Assembly (NCBI GenBank): GCA_905250025.1
Contig: CAJNOJ010000054.1
Location: 310,001 to 374,000 of the forward strand
DNA length: 64,000 nt
Direction: 5' to 3'
DNA from: Adineta ricciae
Taxonomy: Eukaryota; Rotifera; Eurotatoria; Adinetida; Adinetidae
Notes under the pieces: generated by a model
Told to the model about the DNA's origin: nothing
Seen by the model: the letters and a program-made list of their open reading frames with translations, nothing else
Databases searched by the model: none
Position numbers and translations under genes: made by a program
Shown: piece by piece, positions 26,301 through 39,466 of the stretch
Position numbering within the stretch: the stretch's first letter is position 1
Layout: each line of letters opens with the position of its first letter

Positions 26301-27305
26301 TGATCAAACTTGAGTTTCATTGAAAAGAGAATAAATACTCACTAATATCCACTTTTTCATATGAATCTTTGATCATATCCTAAAGAATCACAAGTCAAAT
26401 TCGTCTTTAGCTGATAAAACAACAAACCAATTTCGCAGATAACAGATCATTCAATACTTGTTCGATTGTTTTGTTACCAAATACAACGAGAGTTGACAGA
26501 GCATTGGCAAGGATCTAAATGAACCGAAAATAGACACTTCTCTTTCAAAAATTCGTGTTTTGAATATGTTTACTTGAACATCTGTGTCTGTATTCTTCAG
26601 ATACAACCGACATTTTTCTAGAATCGTCGCTTTCATTTGTCGAGTTTGATGCCATAGACGAGTCGCAGCAACGATCGCTTTCTGTGCCTCATTATCTAAT
26701 TGATCATCCATTGTATTCGAGGATAACAAAGCTGACATATGCTGAGCTAAGGAATATTGACTGAAATTGAACGGAAATTGATTTGAACGAGGAGAAAAGC
26801 GAGTCTTACCGAGCTGCAGCTGCAAAGTTCTTTTCCTCGAGGAACGTCCAACATCGTCGACGTGTTTCTGTTAAGATTTTGACTGAATTAACAATTGTTA
26901 ACTTGAAGAATTGTTTATCCGATTTTAAATTTGATGAAGACGGTTGCGTCAATAATGTATGATCAATTTTTCCGCATTTTTCATTGAGTAAATGTACAAA
27001 TTGCTCGACCTTGAAAGATTTTGTCACAGAATGGTGATTTCAAAGTCAACTCACCCCTTTCGCACACGTTTTCATTTCGAAAATGGCATCCGCAGCTTCA
27101 ATCAAATCTCGATATCGTTCTCTATGAAATCCAAAGTAAAACCAACTGAATCGAAAGCGTTCATTTCCTACCCAACCATCGATCGTAATTCTTCCTTTTT
27201 CCTCTCCATATCATCTTTGATTTTCTGTTCAATATCCCGTATTTCATTGATCGTGTATTTGACAAAGATTGAATCTATATCGAGTTTTTCAATTTCCATG
27301 TTCAT
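23352..27305 (-). CDS. COG1: conserved oligomeric Golgi complex subunit 1
   Basis: COG1 is a subunit of the COG tether for retrograde vesicles at the Golgi. The N-terminus contains the family signature: a helix ending in ERKKEELRSMVGERYRDLIE followed by AADAIFEMKT (27070-27230). The next exon has FVHLLNEKCGKIDHTLL, then CWTFLEEKNFAAAARYSLAQHM and the region ending TIEQVLNDLLSAKLDMIKDSYE. The central part contains CDPVDLSEFESRQQELVQTI and LWNDLIKVELRARAK, which fit COG1. The C-terminal third is less conserved, with a Ser-rich linker near 25080-25140 and many short exons, ending WFQNMVK at 23352-23354. Introns are 45-70 bp. It is head-to-head with eIF3b across 351 bp. I am sure of the N-terminal half; exon joins in 24150-25450 are approximate. 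Confidence 0.88.
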
Positions 27306-27656
27306 AATCAATTTACTTGAAGTTTTCAATCTGAATGACACGTCAACTACAGTGAGAGTATAACTTTACATCGAGATGCGATCTTTCCAATCGAAATCCT
27401 GTCGAGAGGTGTCGCTCGACGATATATTTATAACATATGCAGAGTCATCTAACAAATATTTTTCGAAACCACCAATAAACATCAAATGAAAATCTGTACT
27501 TTCCAATTGGCACATGGAAATAAACAATGGCAAGATATTTTTTGTGCAATATTTCCCTTTCTTCATTTCACTAAAAATCTCATCGGAATCCGTGTTAAAC
27601 TCGTTTGCGTAATTCTTCTAGATTTCTCACAGTTCAATCCTAGGAAAACAACCAAC
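27306..27656. promoter_or_regulatory. divergent upstream region of COG1 and eIF3b
   Basis: A 351-bp spacer lies between two opposing start codons and must contain both promoters. On the plus strand a pyrimidine-rich stretch with TTTCTCACAG (27632-27641) lies about 15 nt before the eIF3b ATG. A plus-strand open frame across this region has no in-frame family features and looks fortuitous. Confidence 0.45.
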
Positions 27657-30600
27657 ATGCCTGAACGACCATTCGACAGTGAAAATGCGCGTAAGAAACA
27701 ACATGCAGAACAGTCAAACAATGAACTCGACGAAAATTCACCAACGAATAACAATGAACAATCGGGTGATGAAGAAGATGACGACGAAAATCAAATTAAG
27801 GGAAATGAAGAAGAAGATTATCAAGTAAGACAAGTCATCGAAGAAATTATTGCGAAATTTATATGATTTGTTTTAAGGAGGATGACGATGAAGAAACACC
27901 TGATTTTACTGATGATGAATACGGATCCGAGTTTACCGATGATTGTGAGAATGTCGAAATGTTTCTCTGAAAGAAGCTGAACTTTTGTTTTTGTAGATCT
28001 CTGCCCGGAATTGATGGCCGAACGTCCACAAGAACATGAAAGTCTCAATAATGTTATCATTGTTGATAATTTACCGAAAGTTGATCCAGCTAAATTGGAA
28101 AAATTAAAAGAAGTTATATCAAAAGTCTACAATAAATTCGGCGTATGTCGTAATGTATATTATCCATTGGATAAAGACGGAAAAACAAAAGGGTAGATGA
28201 CAAAGAAAAGACAAATGTGAACGAATTGTCCACAATGACGTCTTCTTATTGTTTAGTTACGGATTTTTTGAATTTCAAAATGAACAGATGGCTTTGGAAG
28301 CAGTCAAGCAAACGGATGGTTATCGTTTAGATAAAAATCACACATTCTCTGTTACTTTGATGTCGGAATTCGAACGGTACCGAACGATTTCTTCGTTATT
28401 CATCTATAACGTTATGAATATATACTTTAGATTAACACAAGTTCCATCGGAAGCAACTGATATTGTATGACTTGAACATATGTCTATCTGAATGATCTGT
28501 TTGTTTTGTAAATAGGGTAATCTTTTATCATGGTTAACCGAACCTGATGCTGTCGACCAATTTGCTGTACAATCGGATGATCCGAAAAAGACCATGATCT
28601 ATTCGAATGCTTTGTCACAACCTATTCTTCTTGAAGAACGCAGTGTAAGCGAGTTCTCACTGATTTCCATTTCTTAATCTCTCTGTTTCAATATAATTCA
28701 GAAATGGACAGAGACCGATTTCGTATGGTCACCAAAGGGTACATATTTAGCATCATTTCACGAGAAAGGTATTGCTCTTTGGGGTGGAAAAGAATTTCGT
28801 CAAGTACAACGGTATGTGTCACGTAATTACATAATTTCTTCTTCGATGAGAATTATGAAAGCACAGGGACAGAACGAAACAAAGTATTATCATGCACTTT
28901 TTCTTCTAGCTTTGCCCACACCGGTGGTGTTCAACATATTGATTTCTCACCATGTGAACGGTACTTGGTGACAACTTCTGCACGACCAGGAAATTCCGAA
29001 GCATTCATCATCTGGGATGTGATCACTGGACAAAAGAAACGTTCGTTTCCAGTTGAACAAGGTTCACCTTATTTCAAGTAAATATTAGTTGTAGATCAGA
29101 TTTTGTCTTAAAACAAAGAATGATGATATGAAAAGGCCGAGTTAAAGCATATTCGTTTTTGAATGAATGTGCGATGACATAACTGGCGAAGCGATTAGCT
29201 GACTTTGTTTTATGTTAAACTTCATACTGAAACATCGTTTTATCTTGTTTTTCTCATAGATGGTCATTTCAAGATAACTATTTCGCTAGACAAGGTCCAG
29301 ATGGTATCTATATGTACGATACTGAGGTAAAAATGTTCACGAGTAGAGAAATATCAAGTGTTAAGACTCTTGTATGTAACAGAGTTTCCAATTGGTCGAC
29401 AAGAAGCCCTTCCGAATTCCGTTATTAGCTGATTTTGAATGGTCACCAACGGATGATCATATCGCCTATTGGACAGCGGAAGAAGGCAATGTGGCAGCAC
29501 GTTTAGTACTTGCCAAAGTGAAAGATGCTAAATTGGAGGAAATTCGATCGAAAGTATGATTTGTTATTCACCATAGTTTCCAATTCGATGACTTTTGCTT
29601 GTGTAAAAATAGACACTGTTCAATGTTATCGATTGTAAGTTAGCTTGGCAAAAACGCGGTGATTATCTTGTAGTCAAAGTTGATCGATACACAAAGAAGA
29701 GCGGTGAAAAAAATAATATAAAATATTCAGTAAGTGAATTACCTCCGACTTATACATCGATTGATTTGATTGAGTTTAGGGCTTAATCTATAACTTTGAA
29801 ATTTTTCACATGCGTGAAAGAAATATTCCTTTGGATACATTGGAAGTAAAAGAAACAATTCAATCCTTTGCTGTTGAACCGGTTGGACATAAATTAATTG
29901 TCATCTCAGGTGAAGGTGTACGAACGAATGTTACATTCTACAAAATGGGTCAAGGACAAAAGAGTGGAAAGATCGAAGCTCTTAAAGTTATCGCACAACC
30001 AATCACCAAGGCTTTTTGGGCACCCAATGGACAATATGTCGTTCTAGCCGCTTTGAGAGTTGGGTAAGCATTCGATGAATTTTCCCGTGATGATCAAATA
30101 TAAGCTTATCAAATCTCGTATAGTTCATCACCTGGTGGATTGTTGGTATTTGTTGACACCAATGATATGTCTATAATGCCAAAACAAGAACATCCCGATC
30201 TATCTGAAGTCGAATGGGATCCAACAGGACGTTATGTAACATCAGTTGTTCACTGCCGTAGCGGTGTTAAAGTAAGTATTTCCTCTCTAAAGTCAAACCT
30301 CGATCATGATCTTGCACGTTCTACCATGTCTTTGCCAGCGTGACTACTCATTCAAAATTTGGACATTCCAAGGTAACTTGGTGTTCGAAAAGACTGTTGA
30401 ACGATTGGCCGCATTCCATTGGCGTCCTCGCCCAGCTTCCCTCTTAAATGACGAAGGAATTAAGGTCAGTACATATTTGTAAAGCACAAGTCTTTCTATT
30501 TGCCTATCGATGTGACTATGTGTAGAAAGTTCGACAGAATCGAAATGTATGGACGCCGAAGTTCGATCAACGCGATCGTATTTTACGTACCGGTGAATCG

Positions 30601-30810
30601 GCTAAACAACAAGAACAACGACGCAGACAATTGGATGAGTTCCAGAAAATCAAAGAGAAAAATGCCAAACGGTTGGCCATCCAAAAACAACAACGCTTGG
30701 ATCTCCGTGGTGGTATCGATACAGATTCCCTTTTTGAAAATCAATCAAACGCTGGCGAAGAAGTTGTGGAATTTCTCATCAAAACCGAAGAAGTTGAATA
30801 CAAACCGTAG
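27657..30810 (+). CDS. EIF3B: eukaryotic translation initiation factor 3 subunit B
   Basis: eIF3b is a core scaffold of eIF3 on the 40S ribosome. The N-terminus is acidic ([23 protein letters not shown]), as in animal eIF3b. The RRM follows, with [20 protein letters not shown] and its RNP strand [14 protein letters not shown]. The beta-propeller blades include [36 protein letters not shown] and [16 protein letters not shown], then [17 protein letters not shown] and [14 protein letters not shown]. The C-terminal helix is charged ([17 protein letters not shown]) and ends EEVEYKP. About ten GT-AG introns were seen; a longer one is at about 29080-29258. The MRPS34-like gene begins only about 180 bp downstream on the same strand. 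Confidence 0.94.
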
Positions 30811-30992
30811 TGAGAAAACAAAACTAACAAGAATATTATCATTACTATTATTATTATTATTGTGTCTGCTGAAAAGAAACGATTTTTTCTTTGTTATAAC
30901 CGTCAACATTTTTTGTTGTTATTTTGAATAAAAAAACCGAGAAAAGGATAATGATTCGAGCAGACAGAAAAGGTTTTTCTTCGTTACTTCAG

Positions 30993-31539
30993 ATGCCGCG
31001 CGTCCAATTCGTCGGACAAATTAGTTTATCGTATGGTAATACTCTACCAGAATTATGTTCCAAATTGAAAAATTTTGGTATCGGCCGAATGTTTCTGCGT
31101 ACTGCTCAAGATCAAAATCGAGGTAATACTATTCATAGTATTACATAGATCGAAGTATCTCATCGCTATTGTTTTTGCAGAAGTTTCATATGTTGTGTTA
31201 ACACGAAGTAAACCTGTTATAACCCAAACACCACCAAAAGTGATTATCGGTAAACTTGATGAAATAGCTGCATTGACACGAAAACCAATTGACACTAAGA
31301 GTGAATTTTATGGTCGTATTATTGATCGTGGTGTTTTGTTGAACGGTGGCCGAGAAATGAAGATTCCGAGTGCTGTGAATCCTGATTGGCGCTTGATTCG
31401 ACGAGAGGATGAGGACTATTATCGAAAGAATACGCTGAAAACACAAGATGCTAAAGATACTAGTCGCGACACAACGGCAAATCGTTCACTGCAAGAACAT
31501 ATTCCTGATATTATGAAATTCTGGGGAAGAACAAACTGA
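30993..31539 (+). CDS. MRPS34: mitochondrial small ribosomal subunit protein mS34-like
   Basis: Two exons, 30993-31122 and 31181-31539, give 162 residues. The block LKNFGIGRMFLRT resembles the conserved FGhGRhVTR segment of mS34. SYVVLTRSKPVI fits the following strand, and NPDWRLIRREDEDYY matches the hDWRLV.(K/R)EEE block. The protein is shorter than vertebrate mS34 (about 218). I prefer the ATG at 30993 because a pyrimidine-rich tract ending TTACTTCAG stands directly before it. An in-frame ATG at 30951 would add 14 residues lacking clear homology. The gene lies close behind eIF3b on the same strand, so the two may be transcribed together. Family assignment is moderate. Confidence 0.6.
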
Positions 31540-32039
31540 TCATAGCAGTGAAATAGATTTGTTTTGTGAAAAAATAGAAAATACTGATTGTTAGATTTGT
31601 AAAAGTCGTTCAAATAAACCGTCTACGAAGATACATCGATTTTCTGTCAAAAGAAACCTCAGCAAATAAAATGAAGGTGTGAATATCGATCATTTAATAG
31701 TGTGCGAAAAATTTCCCTAATGTTTCAACCAGTAATCATTCATGTATCTTGAAAATTAGTTGAAACTCAAAGTGTAAGTTAGATAGAATGTTTAATAATG
31801 CACAAAATACCGACATAAACGTTCTGTTTTTTTTCTCGTTAAATAATCCCATCAAAACAAATAATACATCAAAACAACAGATCCCACAAAACAAAAATAA
31901 AATAAAATAAACGTTTACTATAATAATGAGAACAAAAGAAAAACGATACACGTTCACATGTATAGTTGACTATATTGCACAAAAATACGACTCACTGTGT
32001 TAGTTTGATGTATGAAAAACTAACCTATTCGATCTACAG
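31540..32039. other. convergent 3' region, MRPS34-like and ARFGEF3
   Basis: AT-rich DNA without a gene. It contains AATAAA-type signals on both strands (around 31612 and 31665 on plus; AATAAA-like motifs on minus near 31900), which fits two converging 3' UTRs. Confidence 0.5.
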
Positions 32040-35000
32040 TTATGTTCTTGATAGAATTGCATCTTTTCCGCCATGTTTTATTAAAATATCCAAAAGTAAG
32101 TTTTTCAATTGTCGATTTGTAGCATTTGTTGCACATACAAATAACCATCGTTCAAGCGATGGCATCAAAAGACTATTTCCAGATCCGCTTGTCGAAATCC
32201 AACAGCCGTTGTCTTGGAGAGATTTTGCTAAGTATAAACACAAGTCATTCCATCCATCAACGTAAAGTTTCAAAGCAATTGTGACGTGTTCAGCATATTT
32301 TGATGACAGAATTTCTTGTAAGGAACGTTGCTCATCACTAAAATTGAATGAAACACAAGGTGAGTATTGAAGAGAAAGGAAATTCTGGTATTTACGTGTT
32401 GACTTTTGTGTGTTCATTAAATAACGATTGAGAAAAGAATCGTTGATGTGTTGAAGGTGATGGAGCTGGATTGATTGAACTTTTTCGTTGAATTGATGGC
32501 GGTAGTGGTGAAGTTGGTGTTTCAGCTTTACGTACTAGTTTATAATCGTTCAACACTCGGCAAATCATCTCTTGATTAACAATAAAATATTCCACTTCAT
32601 TTTCCGATACGGATGATCGTCGACTAACAGCCGGTATTGATGAAGGTGGTAAAAATTTATCAATCAAATCTTGATCTGCTCGTAGAAGATACAATCCGTA
32701 CGGATCCGTCTGAAAATGAGAAGAATGCATAAAATTGAAATGCACAATATGTAATGTGATATTACTTCGACATGTGCTTCGAGTCGATTACAACCGGTAA
32801 AGAGTAGATTTGCAATACCATCACTTAATATCTTCAATAGTTCGATGTAGTTGCAGGAAGAAGCATCGAGCGTCTTTGCAAAGTGACCGAAAAAGCCAAC
32901 TTTCTTCTCGACGTTTCCAACCATCTGTTGTTTCGGTGATGATGTTTCTGGAAACGATTCATACGCATCGATATCGTTACCTGTCTGTTCATCATTTCCC
33001 TACAAAGCAACGCTTATTTATGAAAAGAGAAATCTCTCAATCGTACTTGTTGCACGTGCAAATTCGCTGAGTTGATCGAATGTTTGACCAGTTCATCTTT
33101 AACACCACGCATGAGATAATCCACTATATATTGAAATGCGATTCGCTTCACATGTTGAAATGTGACAGCTGCTGGCTCAAATGCGAATAATTGCTGAAAG
33201 ATGCTCTTCAAACCAAAAATATTCGATGTTATATCGAATCGCTCTGCTAGATCGATAGTTTGACTCAAATTCGGAATTAATTCCGACCAATTCAATTCGC
33301 CAATCATGTGGATGAGCTGTAAATGAAAGTAATTTAAATAAACAAATGTTTTCATTTGAATTTCATGAGGACTCGGGTCATTTGTCGGTGCTGTCGGTAC
33401 AGTTCGAAATGTAAATCGAAAGATTTTCACTTCTGGAATTTTCGTTGGTTGTTGTTGAGAATGTTCATTGAACAGCTGCTGACAGAGCGGAAAAATCGAT
33501 ATATCACCATTGACTAATCCACATGATGACGATGAATTGGGATCATTTTGAATATAAACACGTACATTACGAAGGAGATCCTCGGGTGATGAAACCAGAA
33601 ATTCATAAATTAAGTATTCAGTTGGTAGAGATGTAAGTAGAAGTGCATGTTGAAGATTATCAATACATATCGATCGTAATGTTTGATCGAATTTATGTGA
33701 AATATGTGTGAGAAGGTGTTTAATACACGATAAACCTTTGTAAACAAAGATCATTGTCGTCATAATTTTTCTTCTTTCATCAAAAACACTTACCGAGTCG
33801 ACCGACGTATTCATTTGCAACACAAAGCCAATCAATTAGCATTGATTGAAAACAATCGAACAGAATATGGTGATACTCTTCGAATTCTTTAGCCATTTCG
33901 AATATATACAAAATATGTTCAAGAAGATTTCCGAGAAACAAACGCCACGCTGTAATGTTCATAAATGTGGAATTTTGTCGTTGAGCGTGTCGTCGAAAGA
34001 TAGTCAATTTTCTCAACGACGAAGTCATTTTCAAAAAATTTGAGCAAACAAATGATTGCAACCATGGAATGATCACACAACAGATGAGATAAATCGAAAA
34101 TCGATGTCCGACACTGTCGAATGTTAATTTCAAAATATGGAAATATTGGTCGATGATTTTAATATGATAATGATTCGAACATGAGAAGATTGTATCAGTA
34201 AGACCTTCGATCATATATGACCAAACATTGAGAAGATGTGTTGTATTATCAATCAGATCCAAATCGTCAGATAATTGACGCATGTAGCCAACGAGTTTTA
34301 GTTCGAATGAACGAAGAATGGTTTCGGGTGAGATGGATGGATCAAGGTAGGAGAAAAATGAAGGAGAAAAGTTCGAAAATGTCGAATATGTAAACGAAGT
34401 GGATTCAAATTGTCGTGTTCTAAAACCGTATTTATGCATGGGATGATTGATTATTGAAAGAAAACTTACCGTTTCTTTGTAGCGAAAACATGGTCTGATG
34501 ATGTAACATAGCAATGTACAAAAATAGTCGTGAATTTTTGTATCATATTCAAAGCCGGCATGACTAATTCGATTTGATTATGTTCTTCGTCATTTTCATC
34601 GAAACTATCACCGAACGGACTGTTTACCATTGGTGTGAATGGTTCTAAACAAGGATGGAAAGGTGACTTGCGTAAAGGTACTTTCATGGGAATACCTGGC
34701 TCACGTAAATAACAAAATAAACATTGAAGACAATCAACAGATGCTTGAGAGATAACATTCAGATTTTCACATGAGAAAAATGCTTCGAGAACTTCTAAAA
34801 TTGCATTGACGCGATATAGTTCCACACCTGCTTGTTCAGTTTCGTCTTCATCGGTTCTATTTTCCTTTGATGTGCTGTTCTTCGTTCCGATCGAATGACG
34901 ATGTTGTTCGATCTTAACCGTTTTCAAACAAGCGAATATCGAACGCCAGCCGGACATGATTGCATTGGTATTCAACTCCACCAATTCGCATATGGAATTC

Positions 35001-38000
35001 ACAATCTATGCAGAAGAGAAGAACTTGCAATCATAATTGACACTCCTTCGTCGGTAATTACCTGATTCTCAACAATGCTATCACATTGTTCTGTACAGAT
35101 CAAATGTTCGAATGGTTTAAAAAATGTTTCGTTCAATTGAAAATTAGGATATTCAGGACGAACTGAAAGCCATGAACGCAAATCTCGATGCATGTGAGAA
35201 ATGGTTCGCTTTGCCAATTGAATATCTCGATGTGTTGCGCCCTAGAAACACATCATTACTTCATCTTCGTCATTTCCTTCATTATCCAATTACCTGTATG
35301 AATAATTGAGAAACACAACTCCAGACTTTACAAACATGATAACGTGGTCGAAGTGATGCAATGATTCCTGTTCAAAAGTATTTGTTTCCAATAAACGAAT
35401 CTATTCGACTTCATTTCCTTACCTAGTGTCATGTCACCAACTCTTTCGATGACTGCATGCATAGGAAACAGATTCTGAGGAAGAGATGGAGAAATCTCAG
35501 CGGTTCGCTTTGGTACAGGCGTTTCAGTTAATAAACGCATTTGTTCGAAAAACTCAAGTAAAGAGTCCAAATCCAAATGACGAGCAACAAGTTCAAACAA
35601 TCTAAAGAAAAATCCTTGATAAAGATCGAAATAACTTCTCAAATACTTACTTATCGGATCGACACGACAACGCCTGCAGAATATTTGCACATGATTTATC
35701 GTGAATATGTCCAGTTTTGTCAATATTTGACAACTGAAGAAGAGATGAAGTTGATGAATCGTTCGAAGATGACGAGTTGCTTAAAACATCACACATACAT
35801 TCAAATGTAATTCAGATATTCTCGAGACTTACTTTCCATTACTAAGTTCATATGAAACATGTCCATGTTGATGAATTGTCAAATCAAGTTTTTCCTTTGG
35901 TGGACAACATTGCATTTCCAACAAACATAAATGAACGCAACATCTAAACAATCACCTATTGATATCCCCGGTTCGAAACAAAATATTGGCACGTACCGTA
36001 AAATATGCTTGTAAGCAACACTTGGACAATTATTGATATCGTTCATATACAACTGGAGAATGAAATTTATTGCCATAACATCCAAATAGTGTAAACGATT
36101 TTGTTTTGTAAACATTCTTCTCTGGTTGTCCATAATCCAGCCCTGTTCAATTGTGCTAGCGACACAGTGCAAAACATAACAAGCATTGTTTGGTAATCCT
36201 GGAGAATATCAAAATAGAATGATGAATTTCGATCGTTGAGATCCGATTTTACATACCAACAGTAACTGCTAATTGAAAAACTAGTTTTAAACCTTGAAAC
36301 ACGAGTTCGTGAGTTTCGATGAACTTTTCACTAATTGTATTCGATAAAACCATATTCGATGAGGCAAGATCGGCATCCATGGAATGATTTTTTGTCAGCA
36401 TCGGTGTCAATGCACCTAATAACGCACTCCAACACACTTGCACTAGCCGATGGCAAACCGACAATGCTAAAAAAAACGACTTTCATGGTCGACTGGATAT
36501 ACGAGAAAAGTTCCTACCTGTTAAATGTCCGTCATGTTTCGATGTGGAATCTCCAATTGGTTGTTTTATCGATCGAATATTAAACGGACGAATATCTATG
36601 AAAAATAAAGCTTTTACCAATTCAGTTTGAGATTTTATCTTACCGAGAAACATCTGATGCAGAACACCTTTGAATTGGTCAGAGAGACCATCGAAAACGT
36701 CGAATTGTTCAAAATAAATATCATATAGTGTATCCATCCAATCAGGTTCGATACAAAGCATCAAACCACTATTCATGATATCAGTGATGAAAGCACTCTT
36801 CAACAAAACAAAAATAGATGAATTGTCTTCAAAATGAAAATCTCGACTGAAATTTACTTTGGAAATCGTTGATGGCATGTTCGAATCGAATAGTTGTTGA
36901 AATTGCCGTCGACTGCAGAACCATAAAAACCATATTGTTGTTGCATAGATTCCATCGGGATTGGTAACAATTGTTGTAGATGTATCCGATGAAATCGACA
37001 TCTTCGATGCGTATTCTATTCAAATAAAACATGCTTTTCTATGTCAAACGAATCATAAATGGTTTTACCATTGCTGATAAATGATGAGAATTGTAAGAGA
37101 GCGTCATCGAAGTCCGAAACAGTGGTTATATGTTGTTGATCGCTTGTTTTCAGCAAAATCTTCAAATGTACAATGTAGAATTGCACTTTCTCCAATGTCG
37201 ACGATTCTGCGGTTAAGTTAATTTCATTCTCTTTCTCATTTCGATTGTTATCATCGGGTTTTATTAGCGGTAGAACATAATTTGTGTCAATGAACAGTGG
37301 AATGATTGGATACCCGTACTTCTTATAGACTTTTCGAATAGCTTGTTCTTCGTCTGTGTCGAGAAATGTCGCTTCAGTACTAAATTTGATTAATTGTTCA
37401 AGACAATGGTTGAGACAGAGATAGGCATTGTTGACCAAGGCTCGATCATCCGATGATGAACATTCAGCGATGATCGAAATGATTCTAAGAAAATTTAGGT
37501 GATTCGACTACTTTCAAAGGTCATAAAAGCCTACTTTCGAAATAAACTTAAATCCGAATCATTCGTTGCTTCGGTTGAGTGAATCCAAGGTGGTGAAATC
37601 AATGATATTAGCGAACGACTTGTAATCACCTATCGAAAGATAAAAAATAGCAAAATCAATGCTCACTGCAAGACTTTCGTACTTCATTTAGAACAATCAA
37701 TAAATCCAATCGTTCATTTGTCGCTTGAGATAAACATAAACGCTGAAATAAGGTTTCGCTAACAGATCGTAGTGAGCCGATTGGTGCAATAAAACAAATA
37801 AGATTTAAAATAATTCTATTGCAAAAGAAAACAGCAGAATGTAGGAAAATATCGGAGCGGTTATCTGTACCGATAAACTGTTCGACGAAGATGGGGATCA
37901 GATGCGTTATTCTTGACGTACATAATACATCGAGCATCGATAATCGGGCTTCCAAGAAAAGAAATTACAGCTGGAGAATATTTTTTCCTACAATCAAAGA

Positions 38001-39157
38001 AGAACGTCATTTTTTCTTCTGCTAGGAGATTATATTTACCAAATAAAATCGATGAATGGTTGATAAAAATAAACCGTACGAGAGAGCGACCTGATTAACA
38101 GATCATGAAGTTCGAGAACAAAGATTCTTTGAAGTGTTTGATCATGTTTTCTTGATAATTCGTTCACAAGAGTTGTTTGATATTCCATCAATGTTAACAA
38201 CTGCTTATAATAATCAACTTCTAATTGATTTAATACCAAATTTCCATCCTCTAAATTTCCAAAAATCGATTCCAATCATCAATGGTTCACTCAATTTAAC
38301 AAACCTGAATAGTGCCGTTCTTCTTTCGGTACCAAAGGCCGAAAATTATAGAAAGCTTCCAGTTTCGATGCGCACAATTGACATGTTTCTCTTCTTAGAT
38401 CGGGATTTGTTGTTCGAAGAATTCCCAATGTAAACTAAATCAATCCAAAGAATAAAATTCATCTCAATCCGTAACCTTTTCCTACCTGAATGAATTTGCA
38501 AAGAACATGTCCTGATAAAACCAAACATTGCGTCCGAACAAAACTCAGTATTGACTAAAACGTATAAAATCGATATTCAATCAGATACATTCCTTGACGT
38601 ACTCGAATGCAACTGATCAGCTCCCGTTCGACAAATGGTGAACCATTTGGAAAAGCGTCGAATGTATATTGAAGGAAATCTTGTTTGTCTTGATTTGTAC
38701 ACTCGCGACAGGATTCCTCTTCCGCAATCAATATCTGAAACAGATTCCAATGCAAAACACATACGTTTCTGTTTTTGGAAAGTCAAACCTCAAATCCTCG
38801 ACTAACAAGTGTTCCAATTTGTACAGTTTCCGTTTCCAAACAACTTCGAATGAACTCCAGAATCTTCTCTCTGGAAGAAAAAAGTCAATACAGATGAATA
38901 AAATCTTCGACTAAATCTTTACCTTCCATAATGAAGAGTTGTCCCATGTGATAAATAATCTAGTTAAAGAAATATGTCATTCAAGAAAAATTGATTCGAA
39001 ACAAAATTAGATTACCGGAAAGTTGTTGACAAAATTCTACGAAAAAAAAATAAATCAATCGATCAAATCTCAAACTTCAGCAAAAATATTTACCTCGTAA
39101 AAGTAAATTATGTGTTCTTTCGGCTTCTTGCTGCACATCTGTCAGCCATTGAGCCAT
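32040..39157 (-). CDS. ARFGEF3: ARFGEF3/BIG3-like protein (large Sec7-family-related HEAT protein)
   Basis: This is the largest gene in the window, with around thirty short introns. The first exon begins MAQWLTDVQQEAERTHNLLL and its ATG follows TTTTAG directly. The best diagnostic is 34820-35180, where FQLNETFFKPFEHLI, NSICELVELNTNAIMSGWRS and IFACLKTVK match the HDS-type region of vertebrate BIG3. IQKFTTIFVHCYVTS, SWSYMIEG-type repeats and a Ser/Pro-rich linker (near 32440-32500) fit the rest. The C-terminal helix pair (WNDLCLYLAKSL, then LLMPSLERWLFVC) corresponds to the BIG3 C-terminus. BIG3 is related to BIG1/2 but has a degenerate Sec7 domain and regulates secretory granule biogenesis in vertebrates. 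I could not point to an intact Sec7 catalytic loop here. Many exon joins are approximate; the gene is head-to-head with DNAAF4. Confidence 0.78.
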
Positions 39158-39466
39158 CTAAAACAATATTCGATACAAATAATGACGCTCTAACTTTCCC
39201 TTTATCTCGTTTTGAAATAATCCCTTATCTCAAGGAAACGATTTCTGATGTTGTTTTCTATTTCTAAGCGTGAATTAGCTATTGAGTATGACACGACAGT
39301 CATCGACGTACTTCCAATTGCGGATGGTTCCATTTTCTTCAAATAGAAAACCATTCCTAGATGTCGCTGGGATAGCATTTATGAAGGATTGTCTATAGCA
39401 ACCTGTAGTGCTATAAATGGTTCGGTCTATCGTTGTTTTAGATTGAGATTCGTTGTAGAGAACGTC
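39158..39466. promoter_or_regulatory. divergent upstream region of ARFGEF3 and DNAAF4
   Basis: A 309-bp spacer. On the minus strand TTGTTTTAG abuts the ARFGEF3 ATG. On the plus strand TCGTTGTTTTAG and TCGTTGTAG lie 27 and 9 nt before the DNAAF4 ATG. An upstream plus-strand ATG frame near 39251 terminates at 39351-39353, so it is not part of DNAAF4. Confidence 0.45.

Noticed and set aside
29080-29260. Extra exon in the long eIF3b intron
   Set aside because: Flanking exons join cleanly without it and all three frames contain stops.
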